From NCBI RefSeq assembly GCF_030814655.1, contig NZ_JAUSVK010000001.1, forward strand, positions 1,123,043-1,187,042: a stretch of 64,000 nt of DNA, read 5' to 3'. This DNA is from Labrys monachus (GTDB lineage Bacteria > Pseudomonadota > Alphaproteobacteria > Rhizobiales > Labraceae). A model generated the notes under the pieces. That model was not told the DNA's origin. It searched no databases and was given only the letters and a program-made list of their open reading frames with translations. Numbering within the stretch: position 1 is the first letter of the stretch; each line of letters opens with the position of its first letter. This document shows, piece by piece, positions 46,954 to 56,029 of this stretch. Both the position numbers and the translations under genes were made by a program.

Positions 46954-48654
46954 ATGCACAACAGGACGGGGAACGATCCGGTGACAGAACATCCGCATCC
47001 GAAAATACCGGCACTTATCGAAGACATGAAGGCAGGCCAGCTCCACCGGAGATCGTTCCTGCGTTTCGCGACCCTGCTCGGCCTCTCCGCTGCGGTCGCC
47101 TATGAGGCGATCGGCGAAGTCGATCCGACCCTCTCGGCCGCGAAGGCCGACGAACTCCCCAAGGGCGGCAATCTGCGCATCGGCATGCGCTGCATGGAGA
47201 TCAAGAGCCCGCATCTGGCGGATTTCGCCGAGCGCTCCAACGTCATCCGCCAGGTCTGCGAATATCTCACCTTCACCGGGCGCGACAACATCACCCGGCC
47301 CTATCTCCTGGAGAAGTGGGAGGCGAGCGACGACCTCAAGACCTGGACGCTGCATCTGCGCAAGGACATCAAGTGGCACAGCGGCCGGCCGCTGACCGCC
47401 GACGACGTGGTGTGGAACCTGAAGCGCGTGAGCGATCCCGCCGTCGGTTCCTCGATGCTCGGCCTGTTCACCGGCTATCTCGTCGAGGAATACGAGACCG
47501 GCGAGAAGGACAAGGACGGCAAGCCCAAGAAGTCGAGCCGGCTGTGGTCCGACAAGGCGATCGAGAAGGTGGACGACCATACGGTGCGCCTCAACGCGTT
47601 CGCGCCGCAGGTGGCGGTGCCCGAGCACCTCTTCCACTATCCGATGTTCATCATCGATCCCGCGGAGAAGGGCTCGTTCGGGCCAGGCTCCAACGGCACC
47701 GGGCCGTTCGAACTCGTCGAGTTCACCGTCGGCAAGAGCGCCAAGTACAAGGCCCGCAAGGATTACTGGGGCGAGGGCCCGCACCTCGACACCTTCGAGT
47801 TCATCGATCTCGGCGACAATCCGGGCGCGCTGATCTCCGCCATGGCCTCGCGCCAGGTCGACGGCCTGTCGGAGGCCGACGCGGTGCAGATCAACGCGAT
47901 GAAGAATTTCCCGCATGTGCAGGTGCTCAAGGTCGAGACCACGCAGACCGCCGTCGCCCGCATGCGCCCCGACCACAAGCCCTTCGGCGACAAGCGCGTC
48001 CGCCAGGCCATGCGCTACGCCATCGACCACGACAAGGTGATCCAGACCTCGCTGCTCGGCGCCGGCATCTCGGCCGAGGACCATCATGTGGCCCCCTCGC
48101 ATCCCGAATATGCGCCGCTGCCGAAATATGGCCGCGACGTCGAGAAGGCCAAGAAGCTCCTTGCCGAAGCGGGCTATCCCGACGGCTTCGAGATCGACAT
48201 GGTGACGCGGCCCGATCCGATGTGGGAGTTCAACACCACACAGGTGCTGGCCGAGCAGTTCAAGGACATCGGCGTCAAGGTCAACATCAAGGCCTTGCCC
48301 AGCGCCCAGTATTGGGAAGTGTGGACGCAGGTGCCGTTCAGCCTCACGGCCTGGGGCCATCGCCCGCTCGCCATCATGACGCTGGCGCTCGCCTACCGCT
48401 CCAACGCGGCCTGGAACGAATCCGGCTATTCCAATCCGGAGTTCGACAAGCTGCTGAGCGAGGCCGAAGGCATCCTCGACGCCAACAAGCGCAAGGTGGT
48501 GATGGCCAAGATCGAGGCGCTGATGCAGGATGACGGGCCGATCGTGCAGCCCTTCTGGCGCGTCTTCTCGACCGTGATGGACAAGAAGGTGCAGGGATTC
48601 AAGCTGCATCCCTCGCAATACATCTTCGCCAACGAATGCGCGGTCTCGGCCTGA
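46954..48654 (+). CDS. Peptide/opine-type ABC transporter substrate-binding protein (SBP_bac_5)
   Basis: The 566-residue protein has a Tat-type signal (LHRRSFLRFATLLGLSAAVA, residues about 30-49) and the class-C binding fold of DppA/OppA: RKDIKWHSGRPLTADDVVWNLKRV, GSNGTGPFELVEF, VRQAMRYAIDHDKVI, AGYPDGFEIDM. A 30-residue Lys/Glu-rich insertion (about 178-205) is unusual. It is the first gene of the cluster. A GTG at 46981 with GGGGA before it is an alternative start that still keeps the Tat motif. The ligand is unknown. Confidence 0.92.
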   Translation: MHNRTGNDPVTEHPHPKIPALIEDMKAGQLHRRSFLRFATLLGLSAAVAYEAIGEVDPTLSAAKADELPKGGNLRIGMRCMEIKSPHLADFAERSNVIRQVCEYLTFTGRDNITRPYLLEKWEASDDLKTWTLHLRKDIKWHSGRPLTADDVVWNLKRVSDPAVGSSMLGLFTGYLVEEYETGEKDKDGKPKKSSRLWSDKAIEKVDDHTVRLNAFAPQVAVPEHLFHYPMFIIDPAEKGSFGPGSNGTGPFELVEFTVGKSAKYKARKDYWGEGPHLDTFEFIDLGDNPGALISAMASRQVDGLSEADAVQINAMKNFPHVQVLKVETTQTAVARMRPDHKPFGDKRVRQAMRYAIDHDKVIQTSLLGAGISAEDHHVAPSHPEYAPLPKYGRDVEKAKKLLAEAGYPDGFEIDMVTRPDPMWEFNTTQVLAEQFKDIGVKVNIKALPSAQYWEVWTQVPFSLTAWGHRPLAIMTLALAYRSNAAWNESGYSNPEFDKLLSEAEGILDANKRKVVMAKIEALMQDDGPIVQPFWRVFSTVMDKKVQGFKLHPSQYIFANECAVSA

Positions 48655-48715
48655 GCCGGCCGCCCCGCGCCTTCAGCGGATCAATCGCAGCCGAAGAGAC
48701 GGAGACATCCCGTGC

Positions 48716-48743
48716 GCACTGCACCCTCCCAAGGGTGTGGTGC
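48716..48743 (+). ncRNA. Intercistronic hairpin between binding-protein and permease genes
   Basis: CACCCT (48722-48727) pairs with AGGGTG (48732-48737) around a CCCA loop, extended by GCAC/GTGC (48716-48719, 48740-48743) across a small internal loop. There is no T tract. It sits 62 bp after the binding-protein stop and could stabilise the upstream mRNA, giving more binding protein than permease. Confidence 0.35.
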
Positions 48744-48870
48744 GGACACGGGACCTCCCGCAGAATGAACCTCTTTCGACATGCGATCCCGGACGCGAGG
48801 CATCGCTGACGTGCTGCTTCGCGTCCGGGATGCCCCGACGCTCCGAACAACCGGACATCGTATCGTTTCA

Positions 48871-49884
48871 ATGGTCGCCTTCCTCGCCAAACGCCTCGTC
48901 CTGATGCTGGCTACCATGCTGGTGGCGTCTTTCGTCGTCTTCGCCGTCTCCGAGTTCACGCCGGGCAGCGTGGCGCGCAAGTCGCTCGGGCCATTCGCGA
49001 CGCAGGAACAGGTCGACATCCTCACCGAGAAGCTGAAGGCGAACGATCCGCTGCCGGTCCGCTACGGCCGTTGGCTCGGCGTCCTCGTCGGCGCCATTCC
49101 CGATCCCCTGCAGGACCCGACGAACGGTCTCAACTTCAGCGATCCGCGCGGTGCGCGATATTTCGGCAATTTCGGCTATTCGACCCTCTACAAGCTGCCG
49201 GTCAACGACGTGCTGTGGGACCGCCTCGGCAATACGGCGATCCTCGCCGGCCTCGCCTTCGCGCTCATCGTGCCGCTGTCCATCCTCTTCGGCGTGCTGT
49301 CGGGCCTGAAGGAGGGGAGCGGGCTCGACCGCACCTTGTCGGTGCTCTGCATCACCTTCACCTCCATCCCCGAATTCGCCTCCGGCGTGTTCCTCGTCAC
49401 GCTGTTCGTCATCCTCTGGCCCGTCCTGCCGGGCACCAGCCCGCTCGATCCGAGCGGCGGATGGTCGGTGCCGTCCCAGATGGTGCTGCCGGTGGCCGTG
49501 CTGGTCATCTACGATTTCGGCTATGTCGCCCGCATGATCCGCGTCTCGATGATCGAGGTGATGGAGAAGCCCTATATCCGCACCGCCATCCTGAAGGGGC
49601 TGAGCCCGCGCCAGGTCATCCTCGGCCACGCCCTGCGCAATGCCATGATCGCCCCCTTCACCGTGCTGCTGCTGCAGCTCAACTTCCTGATCAGCGGCGT
49701 GGTGGTGACGGAACTGGTGTTTGCCTATCCCGGCTTCGGGCGCATGCTGCTCGAGGCGAGCCTGTTCGGGGATATCTCCACGGTGGAGGCGGCGACGCTG
49801 GTCACCGTGGCCGTCGCGATCGTCACCCAGCTTCTGGGCGATCTCGGCTACATGGCGCTCAATCCCCGCATCCGGCTGAGGTGA
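48871..49884 (+). CDS. ABC transporter permease (DppB type)
   Basis: The 337-residue permease has an N-terminal MVAFLAKRLVLMLATMLVAS helix and a large periplasmic loop (about 30-125) longer than usual with GLNFSDPRGARYFGNFGYS. Five further helices follow, and the EAA loop with YIRTAILKGLSPRQVILGHALRNAM. TELVFAYPGFGRMLLEA is the DppB hallmark. The ATG at 48871 fits the family but has no clear Shine-Dalgarno; the frame is open to 48781. The next permease starts 4 bp after its stop. Confidence 0.92.
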   Translation: MVAFLAKRLVLMLATMLVASFVVFAVSEFTPGSVARKSLGPFATQEQVDILTEKLKANDPLPVRYGRWLGVLVGAIPDPLQDPTNGLNFSDPRGARYFGNFGYSTLYKLPVNDVLWDRLGNTAILAGLAFALIVPLSILFGVLSGLKEGSGLDRTLSVLCITFTSIPEFASGVFLVTLFVILWPVLPGTSPLDPSGGWSVPSQMVLPVAVLVIYDFGYVARMIRVSMIEVMEKPYIRTAILKGLSPRQVILGHALRNAMIAPFTVLLLQLNFLISGVVVTELVFAYPGFGRMLLEASLFGDISTVEAATLVTVAVAIVTQLLGDLGYMALNPRIRLR

Positions 49885-49888
49885 TCGC

Positions 49889-50761
49889 ATGTCGACCGAA
49901 AGCATCGATACCATGCCGCCTCCTGTCCGCGTCGCCAGCCGCCGGCGCAACTGGCTGAGGCTCTTCCGTTCGCCGACCGCGGTGATCGGGCTGGCGCTGA
50001 TCCTGTTCTGGGTCATGCTCGCCGTCCTCGCCCCTGTGCTGCCGCTCGTCTCGCCGACGAACCAGGACGTGATGGCGATGGCGGATCCCAATCCCTCGGC
50101 CGCCCATCTCCTGGGCACCGACATCCTCGGCCGCGACATCCTCTCCCGCCTGATCTTCGGCGCGCGGACGGTTCTCGTCGTCGCGCCGCTCTCGGTGGCG
50201 GTCGCGATGATCGTGGGCATCGTCATCGGCATGCTCGCCGGCTATTTCGGCGGCCTCGTCGACATGCTGGTCAGCCGGATGTCGGACGTGATCCTCGCCT
50301 TCCCGGTGCTGATCCTCTACGTCATCCTCATCGCCAATATCGGCCCCTCCGTCCTCAACATCATCGTCGCCACCACCATCGCCTCGGCGCCGGGCATCGG
50401 GCGCATCGTGCGCGGCCTGGTGCTGGACCTGAAGGAGCGCGAATATGTCGCCGCCGCCCGGCTCCGGGCGGAGAGCACGCTCTACATCATGATCGTCGAG
50501 CTCCTGCCCAATTGCCGGGGACCGCTGATCGTCGATGCCTGCCTGCGCATCGGCTACACCATCATCACCATCGGCATCCTCGGCTTTCTCGGCCTCGGCC
50601 TGCCGCCGCCAAATCCCGACTGGGGCGGCATGGTGCGCGAGACGACGACGGTGATCAATGTCTGGCCGCTGATGTCGATCGCCCCCTCCATCGCCATCGT
50701 CAGCCTCGTCCTCGGCTTCAACCTGCTCGCCGACGGCATGCGGGAGGCCTGGAAGCCATGA
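49889..50761 (+). CDS. ABC transporter permease (DppC type)
   Basis: The 290-residue permease has the DppC N-terminal pattern RLFRSPTAVIGLALILFWVML, then HLLGTDILGRDILSRLIFGAR, which is the hallmark of this family. The EAA loop region is REYVAAARLRAESTLYIMIVELLPN, and GILGFLGLGLPPPNPDWGGM follows. GAGGTGA lies before the ATG. Its stop overlaps the ATPase start (ATGA). Confidence 0.93.
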   Translation: MSTESIDTMPPPVRVASRRRNWLRLFRSPTAVIGLALILFWVMLAVLAPVLPLVSPTNQDVMAMADPNPSAAHLLGTDILGRDILSRLIFGARTVLVVAPLSVAVAMIVGIVIGMLAGYFGGLVDMLVSRMSDVILAFPVLILYVILIANIGPSVLNIIVATTIASAPGIGRIVRGLVLDLKEREYVAAARLRAESTLYIMIVELLPNCRGPLIVDACLRIGYTIITIGILGFLGLGLPPPNPDWGGMVRETTTVINVWPLMSIAPSIAIVSLVLGFNLLADGMREAWKP

Positions 50762-52854
50762 TCGCACTCGATATCGCCAATCCGGGCGCTTCCGGCGCGC
50801 CGGCCATGCCTGCGGATGCCCTGCTCGAGGTCCGCAATCTGCGCATCGAGTTCAAGGGCAAGGACGACACGGTCCTCGCCGTGCCGGACGTGTCCTTCCG
50901 CATCGCCCCCGGCGAGAGCTACGGCCTCGTCGGCGAATCCGGCTGCGGCAAGACCACGACGGCGATGGCGGTGATGGGCTATCTCGGCGCCAATGGCCGG
51001 GTGACCGGCGGCAGCATCCGCTTCGAGGGCCAGGAGATCGTCGGCGCGACGCCGAGCCAGCTGCGCTCGATCCGCGGGCGGCGCGTCGCCATGGTCTACC
51101 AGGAGCCGATGAGCGCCCTCAATCCGGTCAAGACCATCGGCGCCCAGCTCGCCGAGGTGCCGCGCCGCCATCTCGGCGCCGGCAGGGCCGAGGCCCTGGA
51201 CATGGCGGCGGCGATGATCGAGGACGTCAGGCTGCCCGACCCCCGCGAGATCCTGCGCCGCTATCCGCACCAGCTTTCGGGCGGCCAGCAGCAGCGCATC
51301 GTCATCGCCATGGCCCTGCTGGCGCGTCCGGCCCTGCTGCTGCTGGACGAGCCGACCACCGGGCTCGACGTCACCGTCGAGGCGGCAGTGCTCGACCTCA
51401 TCGCCGATCTGCGGCAGCGCTACGGCACCAGCCTGCTCTACATCTCGCACAATCTCGGCCTGATCGCCTCGACCTGCGACCGCGTCGGCATCATGTATTC
51501 GGGCGAGATCGTCGAGGAGGGGCCGACCGCCCAGCTCTTCCGCCGGCCCCGCCACCCCTATACGCAGGGCCTGCTCGGCTGCATTCCCGACATCCGCGCC
51601 GACAAGACGACACGGGCCCTCGCGCCGATCAAGGGGCAGATTCCGCTGCCGCAGGAGCGACCGCAGGGTTGCTTCTTCGGCCCGCGCTGCGACCATTTCG
51701 ACGCGCCGCGCTGCGGGGGCGAGCCGATCGCGATGCAGCCTGCGGCGGGCGACCATGGCGTGCGCTGCGTCAGGTGGAACGAGATCGAGGCCCCGCAACC
51801 GCCGCATCACGCCGAGGATGCCTCGTTCGCCGTGCGGGCGAAGGCGCTGGAGATCGAGGACCTCGACAAGGTGTATGTGCTCGGCCGGGGCCGTGCGGTC
51901 GTCGCCAACGAGGCGGTCTCGCTCGCGGCCGCCAAGGGCGAGATCGTGGCGCTGGTCGGCGAATCCGGCTGCGGCAAGTCGAGCCTGGCGCGCATGGTCG
52001 TCGGCCTGGAGCAGGCGACATCCGGCGCGATCCGCTTCGACGGCACCGATATCGCCAAGGCCGATGCGCGGCACCGCTCGCGCCCGCTGCTGCAGTCGAT
52101 CCAGATGATCTTCCAGAACCCGGACAGCACGCTCAATCCGTCGCATTCCGCCGCGTGGTCGATCCGCCGCACCATCGTCAAGTTCGGCATCCGCAAGGGC
52201 AGGGCGGCCATCGACCAGCGCGTGCGCGAACTGCTCGAGATGGTCCGCCTGCCGCCGGCGATCGCCGCACGCCGCCCCGGCCAGCTTTCCGGCGGCCAGA
52301 AGCAGCGCATCGCCATCGCGCGCGCCTTCGCCTCCGACCCCGCGCTGATCGTCGCCGACGAGCCGGTCTCGGCCCTCGACGTCTCGGTGCAGGCCGCGGT
52401 GGTGACGCTGCTGCTCGATATCCAGAAGGAGCGGCACAGCACCCTGCTCTTCATCAGCCACGACCTCGCGCTGGTGCGGCACGTCGCCGATACCGTCGTC
52501 GTGATGTATCTCGGCAAGGTGATGGAACGCGGACGCGTCGAGGAGATCTTCAGCCCGCCTTATCATCCCTATACCGAGGCGTTGCTGTCGGCCGTGCACA
52601 GCCCGGACCCGGATGCCGTGCCGCATGAGCGCATCCGGCTCTCCGGCGAGACGCCGAGCCCGATCTCGCCGCCGCCCGGCTGCCGCTTCGCCTCGCGCTG
52701 CCACCGCAAGGTCGGGGCGATCTGCGACAGCGTGCCGCCGCCGGTGCACCGCATGTCGCCGACCCACGAGATCGCCTGCCATATCGCGCCCGAGGCGCTC
52801 AACGCCATGCCGCCCGTCTTCGACGCGCCGGCCGAGGACGCCGTATCGTCATGA
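50758..52854 (+). CDS. Fused double ABC ATPase (DppD-DppF in one chain)
   Basis: The 698-residue protein joins both ATPases of a peptide-type importer. The first unit has Walker [10 protein letters not shown] (59-67), signature LSGGQQQR and Walker [12 protein letters not shown], with a Cys-containing oligopeptide C-terminal domain ([15 protein letters not shown]). The second has Walker [10 protein letters not shown] (401-409), signature LSGGQKQR, Walker [11 protein letters not shown] and another such domain ([15 protein letters not shown]). Most relatives use two genes; fused forms (YejF, GsiA type) exist. Overlapping stop/start codons couple it to both neighbours. Confidence 0.94.
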   Translation: MIALDIANPGASGAPAMPADALLEVRNLRIEFKGKDDTVLAVPDVSFRIAPGESYGLVGESGCGKTTTAMAVMGYLGANGRVTGGSIRFEGQEIVGATPSQLRSIRGRRVAMVYQEPMSALNPVKTIGAQLAEVPRRHLGAGRAEALDMAAAMIEDVRLPDPREILRRYPHQLSGGQQQRIVIAMALLARPALLLLDEPTTGLDVTVEAAVLDLIADLRQRYGTSLLYISHNLGLIASTCDRVGIMYSGEIVEEGPTAQLFRRPRHPYTQGLLGCIPDIRADKTTRALAPIKGQIPLPQERPQGCFFGPRCDHFDAPRCGGEPIAMQPAAGDHGVRCVRWNEIEAPQPPHHAEDASFAVRAKALEIEDLDKVYVLGRGRAVVANEAVSLAAAKGEIVALVGESGCGKSSLARMVVGLEQATSGAIRFDGTDIAKADARHRSRPLLQSIQMIFQNPDSTLNPSHSAAWSIRRTIVKFGIRKGRAAIDQRVRELLEMVRLPPAIAARRPGQLSGGQKQRIAIARAFASDPALIVADEPVSALDVSVQAAVVTLLLDIQKERHSTLLFISHDLALVRHVADTVVVMYLGKVMERGRVEEIFSPPYHPYTEALLSAVHSPDPDAVPHERIRLSGETPSPISPPPGCRFASRCHRKVGAICDSVPPPVHRMSPTHEIACHIAPEALNAMPPVFDAPAEDAVSS

Positions 52855-54128
52855 TCACCCGAGCAGCGCCCGCATCCGGATTGCGGCGAACCCTGGCGCT
52901 TTCCCGCCAGATCCTGCCGCTGATGGTCGGCATCTGTGTCGCCGGCGCCGGCAACGGCCTGCTGACCACCGTGCTGTCGCTGCATCTCGGCAGCGGCCTG
53001 TTCGGCGACGTGGCGGTGCGCCTCGTGCTGACCGCCTTTCCCATCGGCTTCGTCGGCGGCTGCCTCGCCGCTCGCAGCTTCGTGGCGCGGCTCGGCCACC
53101 AGCGCACCTTCCTGGCCTTCGCGGCGCTGACGGCGGCGGCGACGGCGGGCTTCGCGCTGGACAGCCAGCCCGTCCTCTGGTTCGTGCTGCGCTTCGTCAA
53201 CGGCCTGTCGATGGCGGTCCTGTTCATCGTCGCCGAAAGCTGGATCAATCTCTATGCCGGCGCCTCCAACCGGGGGACACTGTTCTCGCTCTACATGCTG
53301 ATGACCTCGCTCAGCGTGCTGCTCGGCCAGCTCATGGTGCGGCTGGCCGATCCCGGCGGAAGCACGCTGTTCCTGCTGGCGGCCTGCGTCGGCCTCGCCG
53401 GCGTGCTGTATGCGAGCTTCGGCGGCCGATGGCCGGCCCTTCCCGCCTCCAGCCCCGAAGCGGCGCTGCCCCTGGGCGGGCGGGAGGCCGCCGAGCCCTT
53501 CGGCCTGTGGCGGCTGGCCTGTCTGGCACCCGTCACCGTCATCGCCGCCGTCCAGGCCGGCATGACCAATCTGAACGTCTTCGTGATGACGCCGCTCTAC
53601 GGGGCGCAGATCGGCCTCGATACGTCGACGACGGTCGGCCTGACGACGGCCTTCAGCATCGGTGGCCTGCTGGCGCAGACGCCCGTCGGCTGGCTGTCCG
53701 ACACCGTCGACCGGCGGATGCTGCTCGTCGTCGGCGGCGGCCTGGCCGCGCTCCTCTGCGGCCTGATCGCCCTGCTCGGCAACAATTCGGCCTGGGTGCT
53801 CTTCGCCCTGTTCTTCTTCTACGGCGCGGTGACGCTGACGATCTATCCCGTCGCCATCGCCTTCGCCAACGCCCGGCTGGAGACGCGCTTCATGGTGTCG
53901 GTCTCCGGCCGGCTGCTGCTGCTCTACTCCATCGGCGGCGTGTTCTCGCCGGTGATCTCGACGCAGGTGATGGCGCGCTTCCAGCCGGAGGCCCTGTTCG
54001 TCTTCCTCGGCACCGGCGCGTTCCTCGTGATGATCGCCGCCTCCTACAACCTGCTGCGCGCGCCCCTGCGGAGATCCGTCCAGACGAGCCCGGCCGAGCG
54101 CTCGCCGGCGCCCGGTCTGCCGGAATGA
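52851..54128 (+). CDS. MFS transporter within the catabolic cluster
   Basis: The 425-residue protein has twelve predicted helices. Features such as GICVAGAGNGLLTTVLSLHL, RFVNGLSMAVLFIVAESWIN and GWLSDTVDRRMLLVVGGGLAAL resemble YcaD/UMF-type MFS proteins. It overlaps the ATPase gene at its start and the SDR gene at its end, both by ATGA. A second transporter within one operon may import the same compound or export an intermediate. Confidence 0.9.
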   Translation: MITRAAPASGLRRTLALSRQILPLMVGICVAGAGNGLLTTVLSLHLGSGLFGDVAVRLVLTAFPIGFVGGCLAARSFVARLGHQRTFLAFAALTAAATAGFALDSQPVLWFVLRFVNGLSMAVLFIVAESWINLYAGASNRGTLFSLYMLMTSLSVLLGQLMVRLADPGGSTLFLLAACVGLAGVLYASFGGRWPALPASSPEAALPLGGREAAEPFGLWRLACLAPVTVIAAVQAGMTNLNVFVMTPLYGAQIGLDTSTTVGLTTAFSIGGLLAQTPVGWLSDTVDRRMLLVVGGGLAALLCGLIALLGNNSAWVLFALFFFYGAVTLTIYPVAIAFANARLETRFMVSVSGRLLLLYSIGGVFSPVISTQVMARFQPEALFVFLGTGAFLVMIAASYNLLRAPLRRSVQTSPAERSPAPGLPE

Positions 54129-54931
54129 ACGCCGCCCACGCCATGAACGAAGCCGATTTTCTCATGCCTGACCTCATTTCGAACTCCCGCCTCGCAGGCC
54201 GGGTCATCCTGATCAGCGGCGCCGCCAGCGACATCGGCGCGGCGACCGCCCGCCGCTGCACGGCCGAAGGCGCCGTGATCGCCTGCGCCGACCTCGACGC
54301 CGCCGCCGCCGAAGCCCTGGCGGACCGCATCGGGGGCGGCGCCATCGGCATCGGCTGCGACGTCACCGATCTCGAAGCGGCGCGCCATGCCGTCGAGCAG
54401 GTGGCGGCGCGGTTCGGGCGTCTCGACGGCTATGTCCACAACGCCGCCGCGCCCTCCGTCGACGGCGACGTGACCGAGCTCGATCCGGCGGACTGGCACC
54501 GCGAGATCGACGTCTCGCTGACCGGCGCCTTCCTGATGAGCAAGTTCGCGGTGCCGCTGATGGCGCAGGGCGGCGGCGGCTCGATCGTGCTGGTCGCCTC
54601 GCAGCTCGGCCATGTCGCCACGCACAAGGCGGTCGCCTATTGCGCGGCCAAGGCCGGGCTGATCCATCTCGCACGCCTGATGGCCGTCGACCATGCCGCC
54701 GCTCATATCCGCGTCAACAGCCTGTCGCCCGGCGCGGTGCGCACCTCGCGCCTGCTGCTGCGCTGGCCGGACCTCGAGGCCGCCAATGCCGGGCTCGGCG
54801 ACCGGCATTTGCTCGGGCGCATCGGCTTTCCCGACGAGATCGCGGCGGCGGCGGCCTTTCTCCTGTCTTCGGACGCATCTTTCGTGACGGGCACCGACCT
54901 GCTCGTCGATGGGGGCTACACCGCCCGGTGA
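54125..54931 (+). CDS. Short-chain dehydrogenase/reductase, first in cluster
   Basis: The 268-residue classical SDR has a cofactor loop ILISGAASDIGAATARRC (TGxxxGxG variant with SGAASDIG), an Asp in the ADLD position that favours NAD, and the catalytic Ser in VASQLGHVATHKAVAYCAAKAG with Tyr and Lys (YCAAK). VNSLSPGAVRT follows. Its ATG overlaps the MFS stop. The substrate is unknown; a hydroxyl group of the imported compound is a likely target. Confidence 0.9.
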   Translation: MNAAHAMNEADFLMPDLISNSRLAGRVILISGAASDIGAATARRCTAEGAVIACADLDAAAAEALADRIGGGAIGIGCDVTDLEAARHAVEQVAARFGRLDGYVHNAAAPSVDGDVTELDPADWHREIDVSLTGAFLMSKFAVPLMAQGGGGSIVLVASQLGHVATHKAVAYCAAKAGLIHLARLMAVDHAAAHIRVNSLSPGAVRTSRLLLRWPDLEAANAGLGDRHLLGRIGFPDEIAAAAAFLLSSDASFVTGTDLLVDGGYTAR

Positions 54932-54974
54932 CAGTCCCGGCGGCGGGCGGGCACGACAACGCAACGGAGCGACC

Positions 54975-56003
54975 ATGACACTTCTGGTAACGGGCGGCGG
55001 CGGCTTCGTCATGAGCGTCGTCGCCGGCGAATGGCTGAAGCGGGATCCGGCCAACAAGGTGGCGATCCTCGACCGGTCCGGCCTCGACGCGATGGCGGAG
55101 CGCTATTTCGCGCCGATGCGGGACCGCCTGACGGTGATCGAAGGCGATGTCTGCGCCACGCAGGGCTGGCAGGACCGGCTCGACGGCCTCGGCATCACCG
55201 CGATCGTCCACGGCGCCACGATCACGCCGATCTCGCGCGGCACCGACCCCAAGCTCCATCCGGAGGCGGGGAATCCCGCCGGCATCATGGAGGTCAACCT
55301 GATGGGCACCGTGCGCGTCGCCGACTGGGCACGCAGCAACCGGGCGGTCCGGCGCTTCATCTATGTCAGCTCCGGCTCGGTCTATCGCAACCAGGGGCCC
55401 GACTGGGCCGGCGAACCCCTGCCGGAAGACGGCTATGTCGCGCCGGTGACGCTTTACGGCATCTCGAAATTCGCTTCCGAGATGGTCGTCAACCGCTATG
55501 CCGACCTGTTCGGCCTTTCGGCGGCGTCGGTCCGCCTCTCCTCCATCTACGGGCCGATGGACCGCGCCACCGCGAGCCGTAATTTCCGCCACGTGCCCAA
55601 TCGGATCGCCCATATGGCGCTGACGGGCGAGACGATCCGGCCCAACAGCCTGGACGCCGTCGGCGACTATCTGAGCGCCGTCGACGTGGCCCATGCCATC
55701 CATGCGCTCGTCGATGCGCCCGCCTTGCGCTACCGCCACTACAACATCGCCAGCGGCGTCACGACGACGACGGGCGAGCTCATCGCCTGGGCCGCCGAGA
55801 AGGTGCCGGGCCTGCGCTTCGAGGTCTCGACCGGCGCGGACGCCAACGTCGTCCACGACCCGCGGCTGAAGGACGGCATGTGGGGCGCCTACGACATCGC
55901 CCGCATCGCGCACGACACCGGATGGCGCCCGCGCCCGGGCCGGGTGGGCTTCCACGACTACATGGACTGGGTCGCCGAGCACGACCTGTCCGATCCGGCC
56001 TGA
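54975..56003 (+). CDS. NAD-dependent epimerase/dehydratase (extended SDR)
   Basis: The 342-residue protein has the extended-SDR nucleotide loop LLVTGGGGFVMSVVAGEWL, the Ser in FIYVSSGSVY and the YGISK form of YxxxK. SSIYGPMDRAT is also typical. Extended SDRs act as sugar-nucleotide epimerases or dehydratases, or as hydroxyacid/lactone dehydrogenases. No sugar-nucleotide genes lie nearby, so action on a free sugar acid or related acid is more likely. GGAG precedes the ATG, 43 bp after the previous gene. Confidence 0.9.
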   Translation: MTLLVTGGGGFVMSVVAGEWLKRDPANKVAILDRSGLDAMAERYFAPMRDRLTVIEGDVCATQGWQDRLDGLGITAIVHGATITPISRGTDPKLHPEAGNPAGIMEVNLMGTVRVADWARSNRAVRRFIYVSSGSVYRNQGPDWAGEPLPEDGYVAPVTLYGISKFASEMVVNRYADLFGLSAASVRLSSIYGPMDRATASRNFRHVPNRIAHMALTGETIRPNSLDAVGDYLSAVDVAHAIHALVDAPALRYRHYNIASGVTTTTGELIAWAAEKVPGLRFEVSTGADANVVHDPRLKDGMWGAYDIARIAHDTGWRPRPGRVGFHDYMDWVAEHDLSDPA

Positions 56004-56029
56004 GCCGGACGGTGAATACGAGGAATATC

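Noticed and set aside
50554-52782. A 742-residue open frame antisense to the fused ABC ATPase
   Set aside because: It is a product of high GC at third positions; the plus-strand frame has all ATPase motifs and the antisense product has no recognisable domain.
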